A stretch of 64,000 nucleotides of DNA from DATJCV01 sp963707665 (GTDB lineage: Bacteria > Pseudomonadota > Gammaproteobacteria > Burkholderiales > Burkholderiaceae_D), in assembly GCA_963707665.1 (NCBI GenBank), contig CAVPQU010000005.1, forward strand, positions 264,759 through 328,758, read 5' to 3'. Shown piece after piece: positions 28,384-37,168 of this stretch (the stretch's first letter is position 1; every line of letters begins with the position of its first letter). Position numbers and translations under genes: made by a program. The notes under the pieces were generated by a model. It worked only from the letters and a program-made list of their open reading frames with translations, had not been told where the DNA came from and searched no databases.

Positions 28384-29670
28384 ATGTCCAGCCAGCACGC
28401 AGTTCCATCTTACCTTACGCCGACCGGCATTGGCCCATGGGCCGTGTATCTGGAACAGATTGATCGCGTTACGCCGTATCTGGGGCCGTTGTCGCGCTGG
28501 GTCGAGACCCTGAAGCGACCCAAGCGCATCCTGATCGTCGATGTACCGATCGAGCGTGACGATGGCAGCATCGCCCATTTCGAGGGATACCGTGTGCAGC
28601 ACAACACGTCGCGCGGCCCGGGCAAGGGCGGCGTGCGCTTTCACCAGGACGTCACGCTCTCGGAAGTGATGGCGCTGTCGGCCTGGATGACGATCAAGAA
28701 CGGCGCCGTCAACGTCCCCTACGGTGGCGCCAAGGGCGGCATCCGCGTCGATCCGAAAACGCTGTCGCCGGCCGAACTGCAGCGCATGACGCGCCGCTAC
28801 ACCAGCGAAATCAACATCATCATCGGACCCAACAAGGACATTCCGGCGCCCGACGTCAACACCAATGAGCAGATCATGGCGTGGATGATGGACACCTATT
28901 CAATGAACCAGGGCAGCACCGCTTCCGGCGTCGTCACCGGCAAGCCGATTTCGCTCGGCGGCAGCCTGGGCCGGCGCGAAGCGACCGGGCGCGGGGTATA
29001 CGTGATCGGCTGCGAAGCGGCAGCACGGCGCGGCATCGAAATCAAGGGCGCGCGCATCGCGGTGCAAGGTTACGGCAATGTCGGCGGCACGGCGGCCAAG
29101 CTGTTTACCGAGGCCGGCGCCAAGGTGGTGGCGGTGCAGGATCATGTGACCACCGTGGTCAATGAAGGCGGCCTCGATGCGGCCGCGCTGTTCGAGCATG
29201 TCGGTCGCCATGGCAGCGTGCAGGGTTTCGCCGGCGCCGAAGAGGTGAGCGACCGCAATGCATTCTGGGGCATCGACTGCGAGATCCTGATTCCTGCCGC
29301 GCTGGAGCAGCAGATCAATGCCGCCAACGCCAACGACATCCGCGCCAAGATCATCCTGGAAGGCGCCAATGGTCCGACCACGCCGGAAGCCGACGACATC
29401 CTGACGGAAAAAGGCATCCTGGTGGTGCCGGACGTGATCGCCAATGCCGGCGGCGTCACGGTCAGCTATTTTGAGTGGGTGCAGGATTTTTCCAGCTTTT
29501 TCTGGACCGAGGACGAAATCAATCTGCGCCTGACGCGCATCATGCGCGAAGCCTTCGCTGCGGTCGCACATCTGGCGGAGGAGAAACGAGTCTCTTTGCG
29601 CACTGCCGCCTTCATCGTGGCGTGCACCCGCGTCCTGCAGGCGCGTGAAATGCGAGGACTATATCCCTGA
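28384..29670 (+). CDS. gdhA: Glutamate dehydrogenase
   Basis: A 428-residue Glu/Leu/Phe/Val dehydrogenase that interconverts glutamate with 2-oxoglutarate and ammonia. The active-site region is RGPGKGGVRFHQDV...PYGGAKGGIRVDP with the catalytic lysines, and the nucleotide-binding fold has VQGYGNVGGTAAKL. The length fits the hexameric ~430-residue class. It heads a glutamate unit: two binding proteins and GltJKL follow on the same strand, linking glutamate uptake to catabolism. AAGGAG precedes the start. Confidence 0.95.
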   Translation: MSSQHAVPSYLTPTGIGPWAVYLEQIDRVTPYLGPLSRWVETLKRPKRILIVDVPIERDDGSIAHFEGYRVQHNTSRGPGKGGVRFHQDVTLSEVMALSAWMTIKNGAVNVPYGGAKGGIRVDPKTLSPAELQRMTRRYTSEINIIIGPNKDIPAPDVNTNEQIMAWMMDTYSMNQGSTASGVVTGKPISLGGSLGRREATGRGVYVIGCEAAARRGIEIKGARIAVQGYGNVGGTAAKLFTEAGAKVVAVQDHVTTVVNEGGLDAAALFEHVGRHGSVQGFAGAEEVSDRNAFWGIDCEILIPAALEQQINAANANDIRAKIILEGANGPTTPEADDILTEKGILVVPDVIANAGGVTVSYFEWVQDFSSFFWTEDEINLRLTRIMREAFAAVAHLAEEKRVSLRTAAFIVACTRVLQAREMRGLYP

Positions 29671-29787
29671 TGCTGTATTGTTGAGGTTGACCATACGCGC
29701 TGCATGCTATCTGGGTTGCGGCGACCAGCCCTGATCGCCGGCGCCTGCAGTGCTTCCGCTCGAAGTTTTCTACTTTCCGGATAGAAC

Positions 29788-30711
29788 ATGATGACACGAA
29801 CGAAGCTTGGCAAAAGACGGATGTCATTCACCCTGGCGGTCGGGCTGATGGTCGGCCTGTGGCTGCCAGGCGTCGTCGCGCATGCCACCGATACGCTGGC
29901 CAAAATTCGCGACAAGCAAACCATCACGATTGCGCATCGCGAAGCATCGATTCCATTTTCATATCTGGATCAGAATGGCAAGCCGGTCGGTTACGCGGTT
30001 GATCTGTGTCTGAAGGTAGCGGAGGCGGTGCGACGTGAATTGAAGCTTTCGCATCTCAAGGTGGATTTTCTGGCGGTGAGTACGACCACCAGAATTCCGG
30101 CGATCGCCGAAGGCAAAGCGGATCTGGAGTGCGGTTCGACCACCAATAACGCGGAGCGGCGCAAGCAGGTCGCATTTACCATTCCGCATTTTATCGCCGC
30201 GGTGCGGATGGCGGTGCGCGCGAATTCCGGCATCCATAGCTGGTCCAGTCTGCGCGACAAGCGGGTGGTGACGACAAAAGGTACGACTACCGTCAAGCTG
30301 CTAAACGACCGCGACAAGGTGCGCGCGCTGAATCTGACGCTGCTGGAAGGACGCGATCACGACGATTCGTTTGCAATGGTGGAAAGAGGCGAGGCGGAAG
30401 CGTTCACTATGGACGATGCCTTGCTGTATGGGCTGCGCGCCAGCGCGAAGAATCCGGATGCATTCGTGATCGTCGGCGATCTGCTCTCCGCCGAACCGTA
30501 CGCGATCATGCTGCCGCGCGACGATCCCGCGTTCAAGGCGGTGGTCGATCGCGAGATGGCGCGTATCATTCATGATGGCGAATTCGTCGCGTTGTACGAT
30601 AAATGGTTCAAGTCGCCGCTGCCATCGAAAAACATGATGAACATGAATATGCCGATGAGTCATTTGCTGCGCGACACATTGCGGTTTCCAACGGACAAGG
30701 TTGGCGATTGA
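29788..30711 (+). CDS. Glutamate/aspartate ABC transporter periplasmic binding protein, paralogue 1
   Basis: A 307-residue type-3 solute-binding protein. A signal peptide covers about residues 1-33 (SFTLAVGLMVGLWLPGVVAHA). The mature part follows the GltI pattern: ITIAHREASIPFSYLDQNGKPVGYAVDLC, then TTTRIPAIAEGKADLECGSTTNNAERRKQVAF. It is a diverged copy of the next gene, which has the same layout. The tail carries an unusual Met/Asn-rich stretch (NMMNMNMPMSH). Having two binding proteins ahead of one permease-ATPase set suggests different ligand ranges or conditions. Confidence 0.9.
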   Translation: MMTRTKLGKRRMSFTLAVGLMVGLWLPGVVAHATDTLAKIRDKQTITIAHREASIPFSYLDQNGKPVGYAVDLCLKVAEAVRRELKLSHLKVDFLAVSTTTRIPAIAEGKADLECGSTTNNAERRKQVAFTIPHFIAAVRMAVRANSGIHSWSSLRDKRVVTTKGTTTVKLLNDRDKVRALNLTLLEGRDHDDSFAMVERGEAEAFTMDDALLYGLRASAKNPDAFVIVGDLLSAEPYAIMLPRDDPAFKAVVDREMARIIHDGEFVALYDKWFKSPLPSKNMMNMNMPMSHLLRDTLRFPTDKVGD

Positions 30712-30845
30712 GAAGCACGATTTATCTTGATTCACTAGGGAGGGGAACCTGTTCAGGTAATACGATACGCAATAAAAAAATTCGAAAATTCATTTTCGAA
30801 ACACGACTTTTGATACACTTGGCAAAATTTTTCTTGGGAGACATT

Positions 30846-31790
30846 ATGAAACTATCGAAATTCATCGCCGTTCTGGTTGGAGCTGGAGTGATCGCCACCG
30901 CGGCACAGGCGCAGGAACTGACCGGCACGCTTAAGAAAGTCAAGGACAGCGGCACGCTGACCCTGGGCGTGCGCGACTCTTCCATTCCGTTTTCCTATCT
31001 GGACGACAAGCAATCGTATCAAGGCTACTCGATCGACCTGTGCATGAAGGCTGCCAGCGCGATCCAGAAGAAGCTCGGCTTGACGGCTCTGAACATCAAG
31101 ATGGTCCCGGTTACGTCGGCCACGCGGATTCCGCTGATCGCCAACGGCACCATCGACATGTCGTGCGGTTCCGCCACCAACAACCTCGAACGCCAGAAGC
31201 AGGTATCGTTTGCGCCGACCATGTTCGTCACCGCCAATCGTCTGCTGGCCAAGAAATCATCCAACATCAAGACGCTGGACGACATGAAGGGCAAGACGAT
31301 CGTCTCGACTTCCGGCACCTCCAACCTGAAGCAGGTCACCGAGCTGAACGGCGAGCGCCATCTCGACATGAAAATCCTGACCGCCAAGGATCACGCGGAA
31401 GCCTTCCTGATGGTGGAAACCGGACGTGCGGTGGCGTTTGCGATGGACGACATTCTGCTGGCTTCGCTGGCCGCCAGCTCGAAGGCGCCTGCTGACTACA
31501 CGATTACCGCCGATGCGCTGTCGGTCGAGCCATACGGCATCATCCTGCGTCGCGATGATCCCGACTTCAAAAAAGTGGTGGATGCTGCCCTCGCCGCGGT
31601 CTACCAATCGGATGAAATCAACCGCATCTATTCCAAATGGTTCCTGTCGCCGATTCCGCCCAAAGGCATCAACCTGAACGTGCCGATGAGCGCCGAGCTG
31701 AAAAAAGCCTTCGCCCATCCGACCGATTCCGGTGACCCAGCGGCATATGCAGTAGTCCCGGCAGCACAAAAAGAAGCAACCAAGAAGTAA
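30846..31790 (+). CDS. gltI: Glutamate/aspartate ABC transporter periplasmic binding protein GltI
   Basis: A 314-residue periplasmic binding protein with a clean signal peptide (MKLSKFIAVLVGAGVIATAAQA). The ligand-binding core has LTLGVRDSSIPFSYLDDKQSYQGYSIDLC and TRIPLIANGTIDMSCGSATNNLERQKQ, matching GltI. The ATG at 30846 follows GGGAG; upstream in-frame codons are not homologous. A terminator hairpin follows at 31816-31840, so the binding protein can be made in excess over the membrane components downstream. Confidence 0.93.
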   Translation: MKLSKFIAVLVGAGVIATAAQAQELTGTLKKVKDSGTLTLGVRDSSIPFSYLDDKQSYQGYSIDLCMKAASAIQKKLGLTALNIKMVPVTSATRIPLIANGTIDMSCGSATNNLERQKQVSFAPTMFVTANRLLAKKSSNIKTLDDMKGKTIVSTSGTSNLKQVTELNGERHLDMKILTAKDHAEAFLMVETGRAVAFAMDDILLASLAASSKAPADYTITADALSVEPYGIILRRDDPDFKKVVDAALAAVYQSDEINRIYSKWFLSPIPPKGINLNVPMSAELKKAFAHPTDSGDPAAYAVVPAAQKEATKK

Positions 31791-31815
31791 GCAAGGCAGT
31801 TTGAAGGGGTTTAAG

Positions 31816-31840
31816 ACGGGGGGCGCAAGCCTCCCGTTTT
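31816..31840 (+). terminator. Terminator/attenuator between gltI and gltJ
   Basis: ACGGGGGGC, loop GCAA, GCCTCCCGT form a 9-bp stem with one G-T pair, followed by four T. It lies in the 295-bp gap before gltJ and would reduce read-through into the permease genes. No reading frame in the rest of that gap is convincing. Confidence 0.75.
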
Positions 31841-32085
31841 GTTTGCCGGCGACTGCGATTGCTGCGTCGCACAAATACAAATTCAAGCGATAAAACGCGA
31901 ATCTGGTCACTTGGCTGCCTGCAGCAGAAAGCGCACAGTGTCATCTCCGCGGCAGGAATCCGGCGTCATGTTCGACGACGTCACCGGGAGCCACGCCGTC
32001 ACGCGAGCAATAGACAGCGCTTGACCCGCCGGGACAGCCTGCGAAACAGGAACGCAAACGACTTCCGTAACAAGACGAGGGTACG

Positions 32086-32838
32086 ATGAACTACAACTGG
32101 AACTGGCGCATATATTGGGAAAATTCGCCTGACGGCGCCGGCACCTACATGGATACACTGCTGGTGGGCCTGAACTGGACCGTGGCCACAGCAATTTCTG
32201 CCTGGATCATGGCCTTGATCCTGGGCGCCATTATCGGCACGCTGCGCACCGTACCCAATCGCTGGGTAGTGCGCTTCGGCAATGGCTACGTCGAACTATT
32301 CCGCAATATTCCCTTGCTGGTGCAAATGTTTCTGTGGTACTTCGTGCTGCCCGAACTGGTGCCGACCGATTTTGGCAACTGGCTCAAATCGATGCCTCAC
32401 TCTTCCTTCGTGACCGCAGTGATCGCGCTTGGCTTCTTTACCTCGGCGCGGGTGGCGGTGCAGGTATCGGCTGGTATCCAGGCCTTGTCGGGCGGCCAGA
32501 AAATGGCCGGCACCGCGCTAGGCCTGACGCTGCCGCAGACTTATCGTTTCGTGCTGCTGCCGATGGCATTTCGCATCATCATCCCGGCCCTGACCAACGA
32601 ATTCGCGGCCATCATCAAGAATAGTTCGGTCGCGCTGACCATCGGCTTGCTGGAGTTGACGGCCGCCGCTCGCTCGATGCAGGAATTTTCGTTCCAGATC
32701 TTCGAGGCGTTCACCGCAGCGACCATCCTCTACATTCTGTTTTCGATCCTGGCGATTGCGGCATCCAACTGGGTGGAACGTAAAACCGCGGTACCCGGCA
32801 TGATCACCGGCGCCAAAGCCAGCACCGGAGGCCACTAA
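32086..32838 (+). CDS. gltJ: Glutamate/aspartate ABC transporter permease GltJ
   Basis: A 250-residue inner-membrane permease of the HisM/GltJ type. The N-terminus (MNYNWNWRIYWENSPDGAGTY) is typical of GltJ, followed by about five membrane segments and the EAA-like loop (ALSGGQKMAGTALGLTLPQTYRFVLLP), which contacts the ATPase. It is followed after two bases by gltK. Confidence 0.95.
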   Translation: MNYNWNWRIYWENSPDGAGTYMDTLLVGLNWTVATAISAWIMALILGAIIGTLRTVPNRWVVRFGNGYVELFRNIPLLVQMFLWYFVLPELVPTDFGNWLKSMPHSSFVTAVIALGFFTSARVAVQVSAGIQALSGGQKMAGTALGLTLPQTYRFVLLPMAFRIIIPALTNEFAAIIKNSSVALTIGLLELTAAARSMQEFSFQIFEAFTAATILYILFSILAIAASNWVERKTAVPGMITGAKASTGGH

Positions 32839-32840
32839 TC

Positions 32841-33533
32841 ATGTTTGCCAATTTCGATTTCGATGTAATCGCCCGCTCATGGCAATACCTGTTCATGACC
32901 GGCATGTCCTTTACGCTAAAGCTGACTTTTTTCGCAATGGTCGGCGGCATCATGCTCGGTACCGTGCTGGCGCTGATGCGGCTGTCCCATTCGCGGCCGA
33001 TTGCGCTGGTGGCTACCGGTTATGTCAACCTGATCCGCTCGGTGCCGCTGATCATGGTGATCTTCTGGTTCTACTTCCTGGTGCCCTACATTGGCGCCTG
33101 GATCGTCGGCTCGCCGGTGCCCTTGCAGGTCGGCGCGTTCACTTCGTCTCTGATCACGTTCACCTTGTTCGAGGCGGCTTATTATTGCGAGATCATGCGC
33201 TCCGGGATCCAGTCGATTCCACGCGGCCAGGTGGCGGCGGGCCAGGCGCTCGGCATGAGCTACTGGCAAACCATGGGCAACATCGTGCTGCCGCAGGCGT
33301 TTCGCAACATGATCCCGGTCTTGCTGACGCAGACCATCGTGCTGTTCCAGGACGTTTCGCTGGTCTATGTGCTATCGATCACCGACTTCGTGGGCGCCGC
33401 CTCCAAGATCGCGCAGCGCGACGGCCGCCTGGTCGAGATGTATCTGTTCGTCGCCGTGGTGTATTTCGTGCTCTGCTATGGCCTGTCCTATCTGGTCAAA
33501 CGGCTGCAGCAACGGGTCGCCATCATTCGCTAG
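32841..33533 (+). CDS. gltK: Glutamate/aspartate ABC transporter permease GltK
   Basis: A 230-residue permease that pairs with GltJ. It has about five membrane segments and the EAA-like loop in QSIPRGQVAAGQALGMSYWQTMGNIVLPQAF. It is only two bases from the gltJ stop and 60 bp before gltL, consistent with one operon. Confidence 0.95.
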   Translation: MFANFDFDVIARSWQYLFMTGMSFTLKLTFFAMVGGIMLGTVLALMRLSHSRPIALVATGYVNLIRSVPLIMVIFWFYFLVPYIGAWIVGSPVPLQVGAFTSSLITFTLFEAAYYCEIMRSGIQSIPRGQVAAGQALGMSYWQTMGNIVLPQAFRNMIPVLLTQTIVLFQDVSLVYVLSITDFVGAASKIAQRDGRLVEMYLFVAVVYFVLCYGLSYLVKRLQQRVAIIR

Positions 33534-33593
33534 CCCGGGCCGCGAGCGCGGCCGGCATGTAAAAAACACAGTATTCAGAATCAGGAGCAAAAC

Positions 33594-34319
33594 ATGATTG
33601 AACTCAATAACGTCAGCAAGTGGTACGGCAACTTCCAGGTCTTGACCGACTGCAGCACGCAGGTCTCGAAAGGCGACGTGGTGGTGGTGTGCGGCCCGTC
33701 CGGTTCCGGCAAATCGACCTTGATCAAGACCGTCAACGGCCTGGAGCCGTTCCAGAAAGGCGAGATCATCGTCGACGGCATCTCGGTCGGCGCCCCCAAG
33801 ACCAACCTGTCGAAACTGCGCGCGCGGATCGGCATGGTGTTCCAGAACTTCGAATTGTTCCCGCACCTGTCGATCCGCGAAAACCTGACCATCGGCCAGA
33901 TCAAGGTGCTCGGCCGCAGCAAGGAAGAGGCCACCGAAAAGGGGCTCAAATACCTGGACCGGGTCGGCCTGATCGCGCAACAGGACAAGTTCCCCGGCCA
34001 GCTGTCCGGCGGCCAGCAGCAGCGGGTGGCGATTGCGCGCGCGCTGTCGATGGACCCGATCGCGATGCTGTTCGACGAGCCGACCTCGGCGCTCGACCCG
34101 GAAATGATCAACGAAGTGCTGGACGTGATGGTCGGCCTGGCGCAGGACGGCATGACCATGATGGTGGTCACGCACGAAATGGGCTTCGCCAAGAAAGTCG
34201 CGAGCCATGTGGTGTTCATGGATCAGGGGCGGATCGTCGAAGACTGCACCAAGGATGAATTTTTCAATACCCAGCGCTCCGAACGCGCGCGGGATTTCTT
34301 GGCGAAGATCATTCACTGA
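33594..34319 (+). CDS. gltL: Glutamate/aspartate ABC transporter ATPase GltL
   Basis: A 241-residue polar amino acid ABC ATPase. Walker A is GPSGSGKST, the signature is LSGGQQQR, and Walker B is AMLFDEPTSALDPE, followed by the switch His in VVTHEMGFA. It closes the gltIJKL unit and is followed by a strong terminator at 34348-34376. Confidence 0.96.
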   Translation: MIELNNVSKWYGNFQVLTDCSTQVSKGDVVVVCGPSGSGKSTLIKTVNGLEPFQKGEIIVDGISVGAPKTNLSKLRARIGMVFQNFELFPHLSIRENLTIGQIKVLGRSKEEATEKGLKYLDRVGLIAQQDKFPGQLSGGQQQRVAIARALSMDPIAMLFDEPTSALDPEMINEVLDVMVGLAQDGMTMMVVTHEMGFAKKVASHVVFMDQGRIVEDCTKDEFFNTQRSERARDFLAKIIH

Positions 34320-34347
34320 CCGACTGATCGCCTGCCCGGTCCGCCCA

Positions 34348-34376
34348 AGCCGCCTCATTCTCGAGGCGGCTTTTTT
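34348..34376 (+). terminator. Rho-independent terminator after gltL
   Basis: AGCCGCCTC, six-base loop, GAGGCGGCT form a 9-bp stem followed by a run of T. It ends the glutamate transporter transcript. Confidence 0.92.
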
Positions 34377-34435
34377 CTGTCAGGCGCATGAGGGGTGCTA
34401 CCCGCGATGGCATCGAGGATAATGGATCCCAATCC

Positions 34436-34496
34436 TATACTCCCTATGCTAGCCATATACCTCGCCCATAAATAAATAGTTTTACTACTATACTCC
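34436..34496. repeat. Paired ATACTCC element, copy 5
   Basis: TATACTCC at 34436-34443 and again at 34489-34496, starts 53 bp apart, with the central core CGCCCATAAA at 34463-34472 (element centre 34466). It lies about 117 bp after the gltL stop, beyond the terminator, in the 317-bp gap before pyrC. Nothing else is recognisable in that gap. Confidence 0.9.
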
Positions 34497-34636
34497 TTCA
34501 TATAACACAAAAATTGCTCTGATCTGCCGGCGCCTCATGTGCGGCCTCATGCACTTTGCTCACGGCGCTTTGTCTGCACCGCTGGTACCGCAGGCGCTAC
34601 GGTAAAATTGGGCAATTTCATACCGCCGGATTTTCC

Positions 34637-35691
34637 ATGTCAAACCCCGTTTTGCAAACCCTCACCATCACCCGCCCCGACGACTGGCATCTGCACCTGC
34701 GCGACGGCGCCACGCTGGCCAGCCGTCTTGCCGCATAGCGCGCGCCAGTTCGCGCGCGCGATCGTGATGCCCAACCTGAAGCCGCCGGTCACCACGCACC
34801 GCGCAGGCAGACGCCTATCGCAGCCGCATCCTGGCGGCGCTGCCGGCCGACATGCAGTTCGAGCCGCTGATGACGCTGTACCTGACCGACAACACGCCGC
34901 CCGACGAAATCCGCCGCGCCCATGACAGCGGCTTCGTGCATGCGGTAAAACTGTACCCGGCCGGCGCCACCACCAATTCCGACGCCGGCGTGACCGACTT
35001 GACGCAACTGCTATCCAGACGCTGGAAGTGATGCAGGAAGTCGGCATGCCCTTCCTGGTGCATGGCGAAGTGACCGATCCGGACATCGACATCTTCGACC
35101 GCGAAGCGGTGTTCATCGAGCGCGTGCTGCAGCCGCTGCGGCGCGACCTGCCGGCGTTGAAGATCGTGTTCGAGCACATCACCACCCGCGAGGCGGCGCA
35201 GTACGTGGCCGAGGCTGCGGACGACGCGGTCGCGGCAACGATTACGGCGCATCACCTGCTGTACAACCGCAACGACATCTTCCAGGGCGGCATTCGGCCG
35301 CATTACTACTGCCTGCCGATCTTGAAGCGCGAACAGCACCGGCAGGCGCTGCTGGCCGCCGCCACCTCCGGCAATCCCAAGTTTTTCCTCGGCACCGATT
35401 CCGCGCCGCATCCGAAAGGCGCGAAGGAACACGCCTGCGGCTGCGCCGGCTGCTACACCGCGCTGCATGCGATGGAGTTGTATGCGCAGGCGTTCGAGCA
35501 GGCCGGCGCGCTGGATAAGCTGGAAGCCTTCGCCAGCATCAACGGCCCGGCGTTTTACGGCCTGCCGCGCAATAGCGGCAGCGTCACCTTGCAGCGGCAG
35601 AGCGTGGACGCTACCGGCAGAGTTGGTCGTGGCCGATGACGTCATCGTGCCGCTGAATGGCGGCGAGCCATTGAACTGGAAATTGATGTGA
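34637..35691 (+). CDS. pyrC: Dihydroorotase PyrC (four frameshifts)
   Basis: PyrC cyclises carbamoyl-aspartate in pyrimidine synthesis. The start MSNPVLQTLTITRPDDWHLHLRDG holds the HLHLR metal motif; VHGEVTDPDIDIFDRE, FEHITTREA and FFLGTDSAPHPKGAKE hold further ligands. The frame breaks four times: an extra C near 34723, an extra C near 34802, a one-base loss (or two-base gain) near 35010, and an extra G near 35607. Correcting these gives a continuous ~350-residue protein ending EPLNWKLM. Since pyrC is normally needed for growth, sequence error is likelier than decay. One dispersed element lies upstream and one downstream of the gene. Confidence 0.92.
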
Positions 35692-35723
35692 GGCGGTGTA
35701 CACTCCGTTTTTTGAAAGTGGCT

Positions 35724-35784
35724 GGAGTATGTGTAAATAGCTGTTTATTTTCGGGAGAAAATAGATAGGTATGCATGGAGTATA
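35724..35784. repeat. Paired ATACTCC element, copy 6 (reverse orientation)
   Basis: GGAGTATG at 35724-35731 and GGAGTATA at 35777-35784, starts 53 bp apart. The central TTTCGGGAG lies at 35748-35757 (element centre 35754). It starts 33 bp after the pyrC stop and ends 37 bp before the DUF3025 gene. It is the only direct copy whose half-sites face against the upstream gene. Confidence 0.88.
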
Positions 35785-35821
35785 TCGCCACTGTTCGTCT
35801 GCGAGCGCTGCCGAAAATATC

Positions 35822-36616
35822 ATGGCCAGGATTCGCGCCCTCGACTGGGGTCGTTCGTGGCATGCCGCGGTCCGCGCAGCAGGCGAGTCGATCGCGCAGG
35901 CGCACGACCTGCGCGCAGCGCTGAATACTGCCGCCGCCGCGCAGCAATTGCAGAATCATCGCGGCCTGCCGCTCTCCTTCGTCCCGCAACAGGCGCTGCC
36001 GCCCGGCACCGCTTACGAGGCGTACATCAGTGCCACCGGCCAGGTTCCGACTCGCGACAATTTGCATGATTTTTTCAACGCGCTGGTATGGCTGAGCTTC
36101 CCGCTCATCAAGCGGCAATTGAATGCGCTGCAGGCTGCCGAAATCGAACGTGTCGGAGCCAAACTGCGCGGCCGGCTGCGCGACGCCGCTACCCTATTCG
36201 ACGAAAACGCTGCGCTGGTGGTCCTGCGCGATGGCGCGTCAGGGCGGGCGCTGGCGCAGGCGCTGCGCGAACGCCGCTGGCACGATGCCTTCATCGGCCA
36301 GCGCACCGCGTTCGAAACGGATTGCCGCATCCTGCTGTTCGGCCATGCCCTGATGGAAAAGCTGGCAACGCCGTATAAAGCGATCACCGCCCATGCCTGG
36401 CTGCTGACGGCCACCAGCGATTTTTTTGACCTGCCGCTGGCCGCGCAAACCGCCTGGATCGATGCCACGGTCGCGCGCCAGCTGAGCAGCGACCTGACGC
36501 CATCCAGCTTGACGCCATTGCCGGTCATGGGCGTGCCGGGATGGTCGGAGCAGCAAAACGCGGCATTCTACATGGATACGGACGTGTTTCGGCCGCCAAG
36601 AATGAGCTCGCGCTAA
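35822..36616 (+). CDS. DUF3025 family protein
   Basis: A 264-residue protein with the DUF3025 signature HDFFNALVWLSFPLIKRQLNALQAAEI. No enzymatic motif, signal peptide or membrane segment is visible, and the family's function is unknown to me. It contains LPLSFVPQQALPPGTAYEAYI upstream of the signature, as in homologues. The ATG at 35822 was preferred over an in-frame ATG 17 codons earlier, which would overlap the dispersed element. Confidence 0.85.
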   Translation: MARIRALDWGRSWHAAVRAAGESIAQAHDLRAALNTAAAAQQLQNHRGLPLSFVPQQALPPGTAYEAYISATGQVPTRDNLHDFFNALVWLSFPLIKRQLNALQAAEIERVGAKLRGRLRDAATLFDENAALVVLRDGASGRALAQALRERRWHDAFIGQRTAFETDCRILLFGHALMEKLATPYKAITAHAWLLTATSDFFDLPLAAQTAWIDATVARQLSSDLTPSSLTPLPVMGVPGWSEQQNAAFYMDTDVFRPPRMSSR

Positions 36617-36847
36617 CCGGTTCTTGGTCGGCCAGCAGATCCCTTGCCAAGCCGGTGCGCCGCGAATCATCCCAATGGTCGTTCCCGCAGATTCAGGAGG
36701 GAAACCGCACGGGTTTTGACGTCTTCGTGCTCAACCCGTGAAAGCAGGGGCAGAGTAGCCCCTCCTGCGCCCACTGGTCGCACTCTATGCGACACCATCA
36801 TCAAGATTTAGGCATCCTTGCCTGATTTAGCAGCCGGCCGTGGCTGC
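36617..36847. other. Non-coding gap, nothing recognised
   Basis: About 230 bases between the DUF3025 gene and the ParD-like relic. Short open frames exist on both strands but none resembles a known protein or has a convincing ribosome-binding site. No terminator with a T-run is visible. Confidence 0.5.
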
Positions 36848-37018
36848 ATGAACAGGATCAACATTTCCCTTTCCGGGTCGCTGAACTGCTTGGTGGACGA
36901 GCACGTCCGCGGACATGACTGCGAGTCGGTGCATGTGCCGCTGCGCGAGGATGCGGATCGGCTGTCTCTGCGGGGTTTTCTGCTGGAAGGAGTAGGGCCG
37001 GCATTGGCTGCGCCCTAA
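36848..37018 (+). pseudogene. Degraded ParD-like antitoxin relic
   Basis: A 56-codon frame beginning MNRINISLSGSLNCLVDEHV and ending LREDADRLSLRGFLLEGVGPALAAP. The first part matches the ribbon-helix-helix start of ParD antitoxins. The second matches the segment that normally follows the SEYVRELI helix, but that helix is missing, as if about 7-8 codons were deleted. The C-terminal toxin-binding tail is also absent. No ParE toxin gene is adjacent. I read it as the remnant of a type II toxin-antitoxin pair. Confidence 0.5.
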
Positions 37019-37097
37019 CGAGCTGAACGGATGGCGGCGGCGCCACGATCGTCGGATGGATACGGGCGGCGCTGCACAAATCCTCAAGGTAGACAAT

Positions 37098-37124
37098 AAA
37101 AAAAGGCACCCGAAGGTGCCTTTT
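37098..37124 (-). terminator. Terminator of porin 1 (minus strand)
   Basis: AAAAGGCACC, loop CGAA, GGTGCCTTTT form a 10-bp stem. Read on the minus strand it is followed by a run of seven T, about 45 bp after the porin stop codon. Confidence 0.88.
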
Positions 37125-37168
37125 CAATCCAGCGTTCAAAGCCACAGCGGGATCAACCCCGCACAGGA

